Source: Tsukamurella paurometabola DSM 20162 (GTDB lineage: Bacteria; Actinomycetota; Actinomycetes; Mycobacteriales; Mycobacteriaceae). From it: 64,000 nt of DNA. The notes under the pieces were generated by a model. That model had not been told where the DNA came from and did no database searches. It saw nothing but the letters and a program-made list of their open reading frames with translations. Both the position numbers and the translations under genes were made by a program. Below are positions 1 through 9,719 of the stretch, piece by piece; the stretch's first letter is position 1; each line of letters begins with the position of its first letter. Location of the stretch: positions 3,720,001-3,784,000 of the forward strand of contig NC_014158.1 of assembly GCF_000092225.1 (NCBI RefSeq), read 5' to 3'.

Positions 1-93
1 GCGGGCGGCCAGCAGCCGGGCGGTGGCGGCGCCGATACCCGCGCCCGCCCCGGTGACGGCGACGATCCTGCCGGTCATGGAGGGCTCGGCCAT
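1..93 (-). CDS. short-chain dehydrogenase/reductase, N-terminal fragment (runs off the left edge)
   Basis: Only the first 31 residues are in the window. They read as the start of a Rossmann fold: a short hydrophobic beta strand followed by a TGAGAGIG glycine-rich nucleotide-binding motif, typical of classical SDR enzymes using NAD(P)H. I chose the ATG at 93 because an AAGGA-type ribosome-binding site lies 7 bases upstream; the ATG at 99 would leave almost no spacing. The substrate cannot be told from this fragment. It is divergent from the DUF418 gene at 170. Confidence 0.75.
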   Translation of the reverse strand, partial: MAEPSMTGRIVAVTGAGAGIGAATARLLAAR

Positions 94-169
94 ACGCATG
101 TCCTTTCGTCTCCGCCGATCCTAGGCGTGATGTTGACCGTGCCCTAGGGGCAGGCTTTACGTTGACCAC

Positions 170-1393
170 ATGAGCTCACCGATTCCCGCCGCGGCGCCCA
201 CCGCGATGACGGGCCGCAGCGTCGCGCCGGACCTGGCCCGGGGTTTGATGTTGCTCCTGATCGCGGTGGCGAATGCACCGGCCTTCCTGTGGGGTGGGGC
301 GCGGGGCTCGTTTGGCAACCACACCGCCGAGGGCTCCGTCGCCGACCGGGTGGCACAGACGGTGGCGATCATCGGCATCGACGGCCGCGTGTACCCGATG
401 TTTGCGTTCCTGTTCGGCTACGGCATCGTCCAGCTCTACCGACGGCAGACGGTGGCGGGTGTCCCCCACACCGAGGCGCGCCGACTACTGCGCCGGCGAC
501 ACTGGTGGATGGTCGCGTTCGGCTTCGTTCATGCCGCGCTGCTGTGGTACAGCGACATTCTCGGCGGCTACGGTCTGATCGGCCTGATTCTCGTGCGACT
601 GTTCCTCGATCGCGCTGACCGCACCCTCCGGATATGGATCGGAGTGCTCGTCGCACTGCTGGCACTGCTCGCGGCCGGGCCTGCACTGGCCGCGATCGCG
701 GCCGAGGGACCGGGACGGGGCGTGTCCGTGATCGACGAGTGGCCGCTCACCGCGAACGCCGAGCCCGACCTGCTGGCCGCTGCGTGGGCACGGATCGCGG
801 CGTGGGCGGTCTACGGACTGCCGACCGCGCTGTTCGGCTTGATCATTCCGGTTTCGGTACTGCTCGGCATGCTGGCGGCGCGGCATCGTCTGCTGGATGA
901 GCCTGCTCGCCACCTGCCGATGCTGCGCCGCGCGGCCGTCGTCGGCCTGGGCATCGGTTGGGGCAGCGGCCTGGTGGTGGCGCTGCAGAACGTGGGCGGC
1001 CTCGGAATCGATCGCGGCTACGACTTCGCCTTCGTCGAGGCCCACTCGGTGGGCGGCCTGTTCGGCGGAGTGGGTTACGTCGCGCTGTTCGGCCTGGCGG
1101 CAGCACATGTGGAGGCGAACGGCCGGCGCCGCGAGGCCGGCGTGCCGTGGGCCGTCCAAGCGGTCGGGAAGCGCTCGCTGAGTTTCTACCTGTTCCAGTC
1201 CGTGGTCTTCGCACCGCTGTTGTGCGCCTGGGGGTTCGGCCTCGGCCAGCATTTGAGCAGCTGGTCCGTGGCGCTGCTGGCGGTCGCTACCTGGCTGGTC
1301 TCAGTGGCACTGGCCGTTCGGCTCGAACGCGCGGGCGAGCACGGTCCGGCCGAACGGCTTCTGCGCCGGTTGTCCTACCCGCGGTCGACCTAA
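170..1393 (+). CDS. DUF418 family integral membrane protein
   Basis: A 407-residue polytopic membrane protein with about nine or ten hydrophobic segments. The N-terminus carries the family signature: a conserved 'D-LARG' turn before the first segment and an aromatic-rich 'NAPAFLWG' stretch. The C-terminal third holds the DUF418 domain with the 'GKRSLSFYLFQS' segment. Family members (YeiB-like) are inner-membrane proteins whose transport or acyltransfer roles are unproven. No ribosome-binding site is visible; a TACGTT hexamer ends 6 bases before the ATG, so the mRNA may be leaderless. The stop codon overlaps the end of the convergent reductase gene. Confidence 0.85.
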   Translation: MSSPIPAAAPTAMTGRSVAPDLARGLMLLLIAVANAPAFLWGGARGSFGNHTAEGSVADRVAQTVAIIGIDGRVYPMFAFLFGYGIVQLYRRQTVAGVPHTEARRLLRRRHWWMVAFGFVHAALLWYSDILGGYGLIGLILVRLFLDRADRTLRIWIGVLVALLALLAAGPALAAIAAEGPGRGVSVIDEWPLTANAEPDLLAAAWARIAAWAVYGLPTALFGLIIPVSVLLGMLAARHRLLDEPARHLPMLRRAAVVGLGIGWGSGLVVALQNVGGLGIDRGYDFAFVEAHSVGGLFGGVGYVALFGLAAAHVEANGRRREAGVPWAVQAVGKRSLSFYLFQSVVFAPLLCAWGFGLGQHLSSWSVALLAVATWLVSVALAVRLERAGEHGPAERLLRRLSYPRST

Positions 1394-3303
1394 CCCGCGG
1401 ACAGCTCCTTCGACGGTTTCGGCGTGGCCGTGATCCCCTTCGCTGCGGCGGAATCCGCGGACGACAGGTACTCCAAGTGGAGGACCCGGCGGGTGATGCG
1501 CGGGGTGAAGGCCCTCCCTATGGCGGCGATGGCCCCGACCGGGGTGTCGACGTGGGTGGGGCGGCGACGCATGGCCCGCATGATGATCCGCGACGCCCGC
1601 TCCGGGCTGATCACGCTCGAGTCGTTCGCGTACGCCTCGGTGGGGGCGATCATCTCGGTACGCACCAGGGGCATGTGGACGTTGGTGAAGGTCACGTGCT
1701 CGGAGAGCGTCTCCGTGGCCGCGACATCGGTGAAAGCGTCGAGCGCGGCCTTGCTGGCGACGTAGGCCGAGAACCGCGGGCCGCGGGCGAGCACGCCGAT
1801 GCTGGAGACGTTGACGATGTGGCCGAAACCGCGGGCCCGCATGCTCGGCAGAACCGCCAGGATCATCCGCACCGCGCCGAAATAGTTGACGTCCATGGTG
1901 CGCTCGAAGTCGTGCATCCGGCCGGTGGAGGCCCGCACCGAGCGGCGGATCGAGCGGCCCGCGTTGTTGATGAGGTAGTCCACGTGGCCGTGATCCGACA
2001 GAATGCGGTCGACGGTGGCGTCGACGGCGTCGCCGTCGGTCACGTCGCACAGGTACGTGTAGGCCTCACCTCCCGCCTCGCGGATGGTCTCGGCGGTCGC
2101 CACGAGCTCATCGCCGTTGCGCGCAAGCAGGATCATCCGCGCGCCCCGGGCACCGAGGTCGATCGCGGTCTGTCTGCCGATGCCCGAGGAGGCACCGGTG
2201 ATCACCACGTTGCGGCCCTCCAGGCCGTCGCGGCGGCGCAGCCGCGACGAGTCGAGATGATCACGCCAGTAGGTGAACAGCTTGGGACCGTAGTCACGCA
2301 GGTCCGGGACGGTGATACCGCTGCCCGCCAAGGCCTTCCGCGTGAGTTCCGAGGTGTACGTGGCGGTGAAGCCCAGGTTCTCGAAGGCCTTCGGTGGAAT
2401 CCCGAGTTGTTTGAGGGCGGTGTCCCGGGCGACGCGGGTGCGCCGCGAACCGCTGGCGCGGATCGCACCGTCGACCAGCCTGCGGGGGATGCGGCCGATG
2501 GCGGGCGGCGCGCCCACGGGACGAGCGATCGCCCGGTACAACTCCAGCACACTCTGCGGTTCCGGATTCACCAGGTGATAGACCTCGCCCTGCCCGCCCG
2601 GACGCAACATCAGCTCGACCAGCGCGTCGGCGACGTAGTCGACGGGGACCACGTTGGTATCGCCGGTGTCCGGCAACACCATCGGGACCACGGAGGGCAC
2701 CTTCGCCATCGCCGCGAAGGCGGTGAAGAAGTAGTACGGGCCGTCGACTTTGTCCATTTCGCCGGTCCGTGAATCGCCGACCACGACGGCGGGGCGGTAC
2801 ACCCGCCAGCGCAGCCCGTCGGTGTCGCGGACCAGCTTCTCGGATTCGAACTTGGTGCGGTGGTAGGGCGAGGGAAAGCCCTGCCCCAGATCGAAATCCC
2901 GCTCACTGAAGGTGCCGGGGTGATCGCCTGCCACAGCGACGGACGAGACGTGGTGCAGCTCGGCGCCGAGTTTCGTCGCGAGGTCGATCACCGACTGCGT
3001 ACCCTCGACGTTGATGCGGTCGTTGACGGCGTCGCCCGCGGACATGTCGTAAACGGCGCCGAGATGCAGGATCGCATCGGCGGCGGGCGGTTCACCGTCG
3101 ATCCCGAGGGCGGGGGCGGCGAGGTCACCGTGCAGGGGGATCACTCGATCATCACCATAGCGGCCGCGCCACTCGTCGAGTTTCCAGGCAGACCGCGGCC
3201 GCACCAGGGCGTACACCACGGCGTCGGGGTCGCGGTCCAACAGTCGGGGCACGATCCAGCGGCCCAGGAATCCGGTTGCTCCGGTGACCAGGTAGGTATT
3301 CAC
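1390..3303 (-). CDS. AcrA1-like two-domain acyl-CoA reductase / SDR fusion
   Basis: A 637-residue fusion. Residues ~1-330 form an extended-SDR, fatty-acyl-reductase-like domain (N-terminal TGATGFLG motif and a YHRTKFESE active-site YxxxK). After a linker, residues ~365-620 form a second, classical SDR domain (TGASSGIG, then 'SAYVASKAA' with the YxxxK pair). This architecture and length match M. tuberculosis AcrA1 (Rv3391), annotated as a fatty acyl-CoA reductase and implicated in making fatty aldehyde or alcohol from acyl-CoA with NADPH. I start at the GTG at 3303, preceded by GAGGAG at 6-base spacing; the ATG at 3333 would put that Shine-Dalgarno inside the gene. It is divergent from dinB. 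Wax-ester or lipid metabolism is an inference. Confidence 0.8.
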   Translation of the reverse strand: MNTYLVTGATGFLGRWIVPRLLDRDPDAVVYALVRPRSAWKLDEWRGRYGDDRVIPLHGDLAAPALGIDGEPPAADAILHLGAVYDMSAGDAVNDRINVEGTQSVIDLATKLGAELHHVSSVAVAGDHPGTFSERDFDLGQGFPSPYHRTKFESEKLVRDTDGLRWRVYRPAVVVGDSRTGEMDKVDGPYYFFTAFAAMAKVPSVVPMVLPDTGDTNVVPVDYVADALVELMLRPGGQGEVYHLVNPEPQSVLELYRAIARPVGAPPAIGRIPRRLVDGAIRASGSRRTRVARDTALKQLGIPPKAFENLGFTATYTSELTRKALAGSGITVPDLRDYGPKLFTYWRDHLDSSRLRRRDGLEGRNVVITGASSGIGRQTAIDLGARGARMILLARNGDELVATAETIREAGGEAYTYLCDVTDGDAVDATVDRILSDHGHVDYLINNAGRSIRRSVRASTGRMHDFERTMDVNYFGAVRMILAVLPSMRARGFGHIVNVSSIGVLARGPRFSAYVASKAALDAFTDVAATETLSEHVTFTNVHMPLVRTEMIAPTEAYANDSSVISPERASRIIMRAMRRRPTHVDTPVGAIAAIGRAFTPRITRRVLHLEYLSSADSAAAKGITATPKPSKELSAG

Positions 3304-3432
3304 ATTCAGCTCCTCAAGCGGGCGAACGGGCATCTGACTTGCGAGTAAGATTACTACAGAGTCAGTTCACCAGCTATCACCTCTTTCCTGCAGTGATCGA
3401 CACCTGTCAGTCCCTCGCGGCATCATCACCGA

Positions 3433-4650
3433 ATGCACATCGAGCACCAGGAGCGGACGGAGGCCACGATCCTCCATGCCGACCTGGACTCGTTCTACGC
3501 GTCGGTCGAACAGCGCGACCACCCGTGGTTGCGCCGCCGTCCCGTCCTCGTCGGTTCCGGGGTGGTGCTTGCCGCGAGCTACGAAGCGAAGACCCGCGGC
3601 GTGCGCTCACCCATGCCGCACCGGGAGGCTCTCGCACTGTGCCCCACCGCCACGACCATGCCGCCCCGGTTCGACGCCTACATGGAGGCCAGCCGATGCG
3701 TCTTCGAGATCTTCCGGGACATCTCACCGCTGGTCGAAGGCCTGTCGGTCGACGAAGCCTTCCTCGACGTCGGCGGGCTGCACCGGATCGACGGAACGCC
3801 GGCCCAGATCGGACAGCGACTGCGCGAGCGGGTGCGCCGTGAAGTCGGGCTGCCGATCACCGTCGGCGTGGCGCGCAGCAAGTTCCTGGCCAAGGTGGCC
3901 AGTGCAGTCGGCAAGCCCGACGGACTGCTGGTGGTGGAGCCCGGCAGCGAACTGCAATTCCTCCACCCCCTCCCGGTGCGCCGACTGTGGGGCGTCGGCC
4001 CGAAGACGGAGGCGCGGCTACACGAGGCCGGCATCACCACCGTCGGGCAGATGGCGGCACTGGGCGAGCAGCGGCTCGCGAAACTGCTCGGCCGCGGCAC
4101 CGGCCGACACCTGTTCGCACTGTCCATGGCGCACGACCCGCGGCGAATCGACACCGGTCGGCGCCGCAAGTCGATCGGCGCGCAGCGTGCCCTGGGCCGC
4201 AGGATCACGTCCGAGAACGAGATCGAGGGCACCGCTCTCGCCATCATCGACCGACTCGGGGAGCGGCTGCGCGCCGCGGGCCGAGTCACCCGCACGGTGG
4301 AACTGCGGCTGCGGTTCGACGATTTCACCTCCATCACCCGGTCGCGATCACTGCGCGAGCCCACCGATCACACCGAGGTCGTGCTGGCCACCGCGCGGGC
4401 GCTCCTCGACGAGGCGATGCCACTGATCCGGGAGCGTGGATGCACGCTGATCGGCCTGTCGCTGGCGAACCTGGAGAATCACGGCGCGGTCCAGCTCACT
4501 CTCCCTTTCGACGGCGGCGAGCACGATGCCGACCTCGACCTCGCGATGGATGCGCTGCGCACCAGATTCGGCCGCGCGGCCGTCACGCGCGGCTCGCTGC
4601 TGCACCGCCCGTTGGGCCCGGACGCCCCGATGCTCACCGAGCAGGACTGA
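3433..4650 (+). CDS. dinB: DNA polymerase IV (Y-family translesion polymerase)
   Basis: A 405-residue Y-family polymerase that copies past damaged bases. Catalytic carboxylates are visible at D17 (in the DLDSFYASVEQ block, with Y22 at the steric-gate position) and D107/E108 (in SVDEAFLD). The palm 'YEAKTRGV' motif and the helix-hairpin-helix and little-finger regions follow. Near the C-terminus, residues 354-359 (QLTLPF) look like a beta-clamp-binding motif, so it should act with the replicative clamp, as does the mycobacterial DinB1 class. No clear LexA box lies in the 129-base upstream gap. The start codon has no ribosome-binding site; a CATCAT hexamer 6 bases upstream may be the -10 of a leaderless transcript. 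Confidence 0.93.
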   Translation: MHIEHQERTEATILHADLDSFYASVEQRDHPWLRRRPVLVGSGVVLAASYEAKTRGVRSPMPHREALALCPTATTMPPRFDAYMEASRCVFEIFRDISPLVEGLSVDEAFLDVGGLHRIDGTPAQIGQRLRERVRREVGLPITVGVARSKFLAKVASAVGKPDGLLVVEPGSELQFLHPLPVRRLWGVGPKTEARLHEAGITTVGQMAALGEQRLAKLLGRGTGRHLFALSMAHDPRRIDTGRRRKSIGAQRALGRRITSENEIEGTALAIIDRLGERLRAAGRVTRTVELRLRFDDFTSITRSRSLREPTDHTEVVLATARALLDEAMPLIRERGCTLIGLSLANLENHGAVQLTLPFDGGEHDADLDLAMDALRTRFGRAAVTRGSLLHRPLGPDAPMLTEQD

Positions 4651-4725
4651 GAACGCTTACTAACATATCGGCTACGGCGCGCCCATCGGGCGGCTACCGT
4701 GGATGCGGCAGACCAAGGAGTAGCC

Positions 4726-6927
4726 ATGCCCACTACCACCCGTCCCACGCACTGCTGCCTCTGCGAGGCACACTGTGGAATTCTGGTCACGACCGATGAG
4801 AACGACCAGGTCACCCGCATCACGGGCGATCCGGACGACATCTTGTCGAAGGGCTACATCTGCCCCAAGGCCACAGCGATGGGCGGCCTGCACCACGACC
4901 CCGATAGACTCCGCACGCCATTGCGCCGCGTGGGCGAGAAGTTCGAACCGGTCGGCTGGGACGAGGCCTTCGACGAGATCGGGCAGCGGCTGCGCGCGAT
5001 CCGCAAGGAACACGGCCTCCGTGCACTGTCGATGTACCTCGGCAACCCCGCAGCTCACAACACCAGCGTCGCCAACGGCCTCGCGCTGCGACTCGCCCTG
5101 CTCACGCCCAACTTCTACACCGCCTCGTCGATCGACCAGTACCCACACGAGTTCACCGCCTGGCGGATGCTCGGCTCGAATGTGCTGGTGCCCGTCGTCG
5201 ATATCGACCGCACCGACCGGCTGGTGATCGTAGGCGCCAACCCCGCGGTCTCCAACGGCTCGCTCTCGACGATGCCGGGCGCGAAGCGACGCATCAAAGC
5301 CGTCCGCGACCGGGGCGGGAAGGTGGTCGTGATCGACCCCCGCCGCACCGAGACCGCGAAACTCGCCGATCAGCACGTCGCCGTAGAACCGGGCGGCGAT
5401 GTGTACCTGCTGATGGCAGTGCTGCATGTCCTGTTCGCCGAGAATCTCTGCGATGAGACCGTTCTCGCCCGATCGACCCGCGGCGCCGCCGACCTTCGGG
5501 CGCTCGTCGCCGAGGCGACACCGGCGGCGATGGCACCGCTCGCCGGTGTCACCGCCGAGACGATCATGCAACTGGCCCGCGAGCACGCGGCGGCGCGCTC
5601 GGCCGCGATGTACTGCCGAATCGGTATCTGCCAGCAGCAGACCGGCACCCTGGTGACGTGGCTGATCTCCGCGATCAACGTGGTGACCGGCAACCTGGAC
5701 CGGCCCGGCGGCATGATGTTCCCGACACCGCCGGTCGACGTGCCGCGCTTCGCCAAGTTCATCCCCGTGGCCTACGGCCGGTGGACCGATCGTTCGGGCC
5801 GCTACCCCGCGTTCCGCAGCGAACTCCCGATCGCCGCGCTCACCGACGAACTCACGGTGCCGGGTCCCGGTCGGGTGCGATCGATGATCACCTACGCCGG
5901 CAACCCGGTCTCGTCGGTCCCCCACCGCGGGCGCCTCGACGCGGCGCTCGCAGACCTGGACCTGATGGTCTCGGTCGACATCTATCTCACCGAGACCACC
6001 CGGCACGCGGACTTCATCCTGCCGCCGATCTCCCACCTCGAACGGGGCGGCTTCAACCTACTAGTGGCGGCGTTCAGCGTCCGGGACAACGCGCGGTACA
6101 CCCATCAGATCCTGGACAAGCCCGCCGGCGGCCTCGACGACTGGCAGATACTCAACCGGCTGATCCTGGAGGTGCTGCCGGTCCCGGCGCGACGGTTCCT
6201 CGGCCGACCGCTGCGCCGGATCACCGACCTGTTCACCCCCGAGCGGATGCTGGCACTGCCCATCGCGCTCGGCCCCTACGGGGTGCTCCGGCGCGGCCGC
6301 CGCGGCCTCACCATCAAGCGCATGCGCGAGAGCGTGGGCGGGATCGACCTCGGCGCTCTCAAACCCCGTCTGCGTCACGTGATCGCAACCCGCAGCCGCA
6401 CAGTGGAGTTGGCGCCCGAGTCCTTTCTCGCCGAGGCGAAGCGACTCCTGCCCGATGCGCTCGCCGGGCGCTCGCACACGCGCGCCGATGAGGGTTTCGA
6501 CCTCAAGCTGATCGGGCGCCGACAGATGCGCAGCAACAACTCCTGGTTGCACAACGTGCCCACGATGGTCACCGGATCGAACCGGTGCACCGTCCTCATG
6601 CATCCCGACGATGCGCAGCGCTGCGGAGTCACGGACGAGGAGACGGTGACCGTCACCTCGACCACCGGGACGATCGACGTGGCACTCGAGATCTCGGACG
6701 AGATCCGGAGCGGCACAGTGGCCATCCCGCACGGCTGGGGCCACCGCGGCACCGGATGGCGCGTGGCGGGTGCATTGGCCGGACAGAACGTGAACCTCTT
6801 GCACGATCCTTCCCGCGTGGATCGCATCTCCGGTAACTCCGCCGTCAACGACACCTGGGTGCGGGTGACGCCGGTGGCCACCGCGGAACACACCGCACCC
6901 GCCGAATCCGGTGCGGCGCATACCTGA
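4726..6927 (+). CDS. molybdopterin-dependent oxidoreductase (DMSO reductase superfamily)
   Basis: A 733-residue molybdenum enzyme. The N-terminus has a ferredoxin-like [4Fe-4S] motif: C10, C13, C17 and C46. Molybdopterin-oxidoreductase domains follow, and a C-terminal molydopterin-dinucleotide-binding beta-barrel spans about residues 610-725. The family includes formate dehydrogenases, assimilatory nitrate reductases and polysulfide reductases. It resembles the uncharacterised actinobacterial Rv0197 type more than FdhF, a judgement from memory. No twin-arginine signal is present, so it is probably cytoplasmic. No partner subunit lies next to it. At the position that supplies Sec or Cys to molybdenum in formate dehydrogenase, my alignment shows Ala110 (context NPAAHNTSV). 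Start chosen at 4726 for the AAGGAG five bases upstream. Confidence 0.85.
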   Translation: MPTTTRPTHCCLCEAHCGILVTTDENDQVTRITGDPDDILSKGYICPKATAMGGLHHDPDRLRTPLRRVGEKFEPVGWDEAFDEIGQRLRAIRKEHGLRALSMYLGNPAAHNTSVANGLALRLALLTPNFYTASSIDQYPHEFTAWRMLGSNVLVPVVDIDRTDRLVIVGANPAVSNGSLSTMPGAKRRIKAVRDRGGKVVVIDPRRTETAKLADQHVAVEPGGDVYLLMAVLHVLFAENLCDETVLARSTRGAADLRALVAEATPAAMAPLAGVTAETIMQLAREHAAARSAAMYCRIGICQQQTGTLVTWLISAINVVTGNLDRPGGMMFPTPPVDVPRFAKFIPVAYGRWTDRSGRYPAFRSELPIAALTDELTVPGPGRVRSMITYAGNPVSSVPHRGRLDAALADLDLMVSVDIYLTETTRHADFILPPISHLERGGFNLLVAAFSVRDNARYTHQILDKPAGGLDDWQILNRLILEVLPVPARRFLGRPLRRITDLFTPERMLALPIALGPYGVLRRGRRGLTIKRMRESVGGIDLGALKPRLRHVIATRSRTVELAPESFLAEAKRLLPDALAGRSHTRADEGFDLKLIGRRQMRSNNSWLHNVPTMVTGSNRCTVLMHPDDAQRCGVTDEETVTVTSTTGTIDVALEISDEIRSGTVAIPHGWGHRGTGWRVAGALAGQNVNLLHDPSRVDRISGNSAVNDTWVRVTPVATAEHTAPAESGAAHT

Positions 6928-8409
6928 TCAGGCGTTGGCTGCGCGCCACTGCTCTGCGGCCCGCTTCTCCTCCTCGACCTTCGCCGCGAAGGCCTCGCGA
7001 GCGGCCTGATGTTCGGGATTGCGACGCAGGATCAGGTACGCGATACCCACGATGAGGAACCAGATCGGTGTCACGAGCATGGCCTGCAGGGTGTCGGTCT
7101 CGCGCGTGAAGGCCCACAGCAGAAAGAGGAAGAAGGCGAACACCACCCACGGCATCACGGTGCCGAGGGGCATCTTGAACCTGCTCTCCGCGTGCGCCTG
7201 CGGCCGCCGTGATCGGTACACCAGGTAGCTGGCCAGGATGATCGTCCAGACGAACATGAAGCACAGCGACGAAACGGTGGTGACCACGGTGAAGCCCGCG
7301 GACTTGTCCAAGCCGAAACCGAGCAGCACCACCGACGACAGCAGCATCACACCGGTGAGGAAGAGGGCGTTCTGCGGCACCTTGCGGCTGGAGAGCTTGG
7401 CGAACATGCGCGGTGCATCGCCCTCGGTGGCGAGCCCGTAGACCATCCTCGAGGTGGAGTAGATACCCGAGTTCGCCGAGGACATGGCTGAGGTGAGCAC
7501 GACGGCGTTCACCAGGTGCGCGGCGGCGCCGAGCCCGGCGAGAGTGAACAGCATGACGAACGGCGACTCGTCCTTGCTGAATCGGTCCCAGGGCACCACG
7601 GACATGAGAACGATCAGCGAGCCCACGTAGAACAGCAGGATGCGGATCGGGATCGCGTTGATCGCGCGCGGCAGGTTCTTCTCGGGATTCTTGGTCTCAG
7701 CGGCGGCGGTGCCCACGAGTTCGATACCGACGAAGGCGAAGACGGCGATCTGGAAGCCGGCCACGAACCCCATGAAGCCCTGCGGGAACACACCGCCGTG
7801 CTCCCACAGGTTGGCGAGCGAAGCACGGGCACCGTCGTGCTCGAAGCCGGTGATGATGAGCACGGCACCTACGATGATGAGCGCGACGATGGCGATGATC
7901 TTGATCATCGCGAACCAGAACTCGGTCTCACCGAACGCCCGCACCGTGGGCAGATTCAGGCCGATCAGCAGCACGATCACGACGACTGCCGGGATCCACG
8001 GCGGAATATCCTTGGCCCAGAACGTGATGTACACCGACGCGATCACCACCACGTCGGCCACCGCGGTGACCACCCAGCAGAACCAGTAGGTCCACCCTGT
8101 GAAGTGCGCCGCCCACGGGCCGAGGATGTCTCCGGCGAAATCGGAGAAGTTGCGGTAACCGGTACGGCTGAGCAGCAATTCACCCATGGCCCGCATCACG
8201 AAGTACAGCATGAAGCCGATCACCATGTACACGAGGATGACCGACGGCCCCGCCACCGAGATGGTCTTGCCGGAGCCCATGAACAGACCGGTGCCGATGG
8301 CGCCGCCGATCGCGATGAGCTGGATGTGGCGGTTGCTCAGGGCACGGGTCAGGTGCTCACCATCGTCCGGGCTCGACGGTGTCGCAGGTGTCTGCGGCGA
8401 AGAAGTCAT
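6928..8409 (-). CDS. cycA: CycA-type amino acid permease (D-serine/D-alanine/glycine)
   Basis: A 493-residue APC-superfamily transporter with 12 predicted membrane helices. The N-terminal 'HIQLIAIGGAIGTGLF' block is the amino-acid-permease signature, and the segments 'MGELLLS', 'SDFAGDILGPWAAHFTGWTY' and the following helix closely resemble E. coli CycA, which imports D-Ser, D-Ala and Gly by proton symport. In mycobacteria CycA is also the route for D-cycloserine. The C-terminus is a charged cytoplasmic tail. It converges directly on the molybdenum enzyme, with adjacent stop codons. Specificity is inferred from similarity; a neutral amino-acid permease of another kind is possible. Confidence 0.85.
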   Translation of the reverse strand: MTSSPQTPATPSSPDDGEHLTRALSNRHIQLIAIGGAIGTGLFMGSGKTISVAGPSVILVYMVIGFMLYFVMRAMGELLLSRTGYRNFSDFAGDILGPWAAHFTGWTYWFCWVVTAVADVVVIASVYITFWAKDIPPWIPAVVVIVLLIGLNLPTVRAFGETEFWFAMIKIIAIVALIIVGAVLIITGFEHDGARASLANLWEHGGVFPQGFMGFVAGFQIAVFAFVGIELVGTAAAETKNPEKNLPRAINAIPIRILLFYVGSLIVLMSVVPWDRFSKDESPFVMLFTLAGLGAAAHLVNAVVLTSAMSSANSGIYSTSRMVYGLATEGDAPRMFAKLSSRKVPQNALFLTGVMLLSSVVLLGFGLDKSAGFTVVTTVSSLCFMFVWTIILASYLVYRSRRPQAHAESRFKMPLGTVMPWVVFAFFLFLLWAFTRETDTLQAMLVTPIWFLIVGIAYLILRRNPEHQAAREAFAAKVEEEKRAAEQWRAANA

Positions 8410-8465
8410 GCCTCAGAACACTAATCGACGCGCCGGAGACCCAGATCACTCGGGGAGCGCCGCAG

Positions 8466-9719
8466 TCATTGCGGAGCGAGGAATCCGGCCAGCGCCGCCG
8501 CGTACAGCGGCACGTCCGCGGCTCCCATGAGCTCGCGGGCACTGTGCATCGCGAGCTGCGGCGCGCCCACGTCCACCGTGGTCAGGCCCGTGCGGGTCGC
8601 AGTGATCGGACCGATCGTCGATCCGCACGGCAGGTCGGCGCGGTGCACGTACCGCTGCAGCGGCACCCCGGCCTGCTGCGCGGCGCGTGCGAACACGGCC
8701 TCGCCCACCGAATCCGAGGCGTACCGGAGGTTCTGGTTCACCTTGAGCACCGGGCCGCCGCCGATCTCGATGCGGTGCCCGGGCTCATGCCGATCGGGGT
8801 AGTTCGGATGCGTCGCGTGCGCCATATCACCCGATGCACACACCGACACGCTCATCATCCGCAGGTAGTCCTCGCGGTCCAGTCCCAGCGCCAGGGCGAG
8901 TCGTTCGAGCACCGTCGGGAGGAATTCCGAGCCCGCGCCGCGATCGGAGCCCGAGCCCACTTCCTCGTGGTCGAACAGCGCGAGGACGGGCACGGCCTGA
9001 TCGCCGCCCGCCGCCGCGATGAGGGCCGCGGTGCCGGCGTAGCAAGTGCACTGATTGTCCAGGCGCGGCGCGGAAACCAGCGAGCCTGCGGCGCCGACCA
9101 GGGCCGACGGTGCCAGATCGTGCGTCATCAGCTCGAAGCCGAGCAGATCGCCGCGGGAGACGTCGATCGCGTCCGCGAGGAAGTCCAGGAATCCGGTGCC
9201 CGTCGCCGGGCCCCAGATCGCATTCACGTGCCGCTGCGGATCGAGCTCGACACCCTTACGGTTCTCGGAGAGGTGGATCGCGAGCTGCGGCACTCGCAGC
9301 AACGCATCGTCGATCCGGACCAGCAGCTCACCGTCGGGCGTCGCCACCCGACCCGACAGGCCCAGGTCACGGTCGAGCCAGGAGTTCAGCCACGCCCCGC
9401 CGTAGGGTTCCAGGCGCACCTGGGCGAGGCCCTCGGAGACGAGGTCCGGGTGCTGCTTGAGCCGTAGATTCGGACTGTCGGTGTGTCCGCCGACGATCCG
9501 CAACGGCAGCAACCGTTCGCCATCGGCCGCGCCTGCGTCGAAGGCGATGATCGAGCCGCCGCGGATCACGTAGTGCCTGCCGAGGTCGGACCACGGGTCG
9601 TGCTCGTAGAGCCGGGTGAAGCCCGCCTCCTCCAGCATCAGCGACACCGTTTGCACGACGTGGAACGGCGACGGTGACGCGTCGACGAACGCGCACAGAC
9701 CTTCGGCGGTGGCAGCCAT
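8466..9719 (-). CDS. pepC: M18 family zinc aminopeptidase
   Basis: A 417-residue M18 aminopeptidase of the ApeB/aspartyl-aminopeptidase type, which removes N-terminal acidic or other residues from peptides in the cytosol using two metal ions. Family landmarks are 'ASPSPFHVV' at the N-terminus, '[13 protein letters not shown]' (metal-binding His-x-Asp), 'LFDHEEVGS' (catalytic Glu pair) and 'HATHPNY' near the C-terminus. Its ATG overlaps the purQ stop by one base (TGATG), so it is probably translated from the purS-purQ message. The same association is seen around M. tuberculosis pepC (Rv0800). Confidence 0.92.
   Translation of the reverse strand: MAATAEGLCAFVDASPSPFHVVQTVSLMLEEAGFTRLYEHDPWSDLGRHYVIRGGSIIAFDAGAADGERLLPLRIVGGHTDSPNLRLKQHPDLVSEGLAQVRLEPYGGAWLNSWLDRDLGLSGRVATPDGELLVRIDDALLRVPQLAIHLSENRKGVELDPQRHVNAIWGPATGTGFLDFLADAIDVSRGDLLGFELMTHDLAPSALVGAAGSLVSAPRLDNQCTCYAGTAALIAAAGGDQAVPVLALFDHEEVGSGSDRGAGSEFLPTVLERLALALGLDREDYLRMMSVSVCASGDMAHATHPNYPDRHEPGHRIEIGGGPVLKVNQNLRYASDSVGEAVFARAAQQAGVPLQRYVHRADLPCGSTIGPITATRTGLTTVDVGAPQLAMHSARELMGAADVPLYAAALAGFLAPQ

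Noticed and set aside
958-2772. 604-residue plus-strand open frame
   Set aside because: Antisense to the AcrA1-like gene; composition is Arg/Gly/Asp-rich as expected from a shadow frame in high-GC DNA, with no domain.
3304-3432. LexA/SOS box before dinB
   Set aside because: I looked for a GAAC-N4-GTTC-type palindrome in the gap and did not see one.
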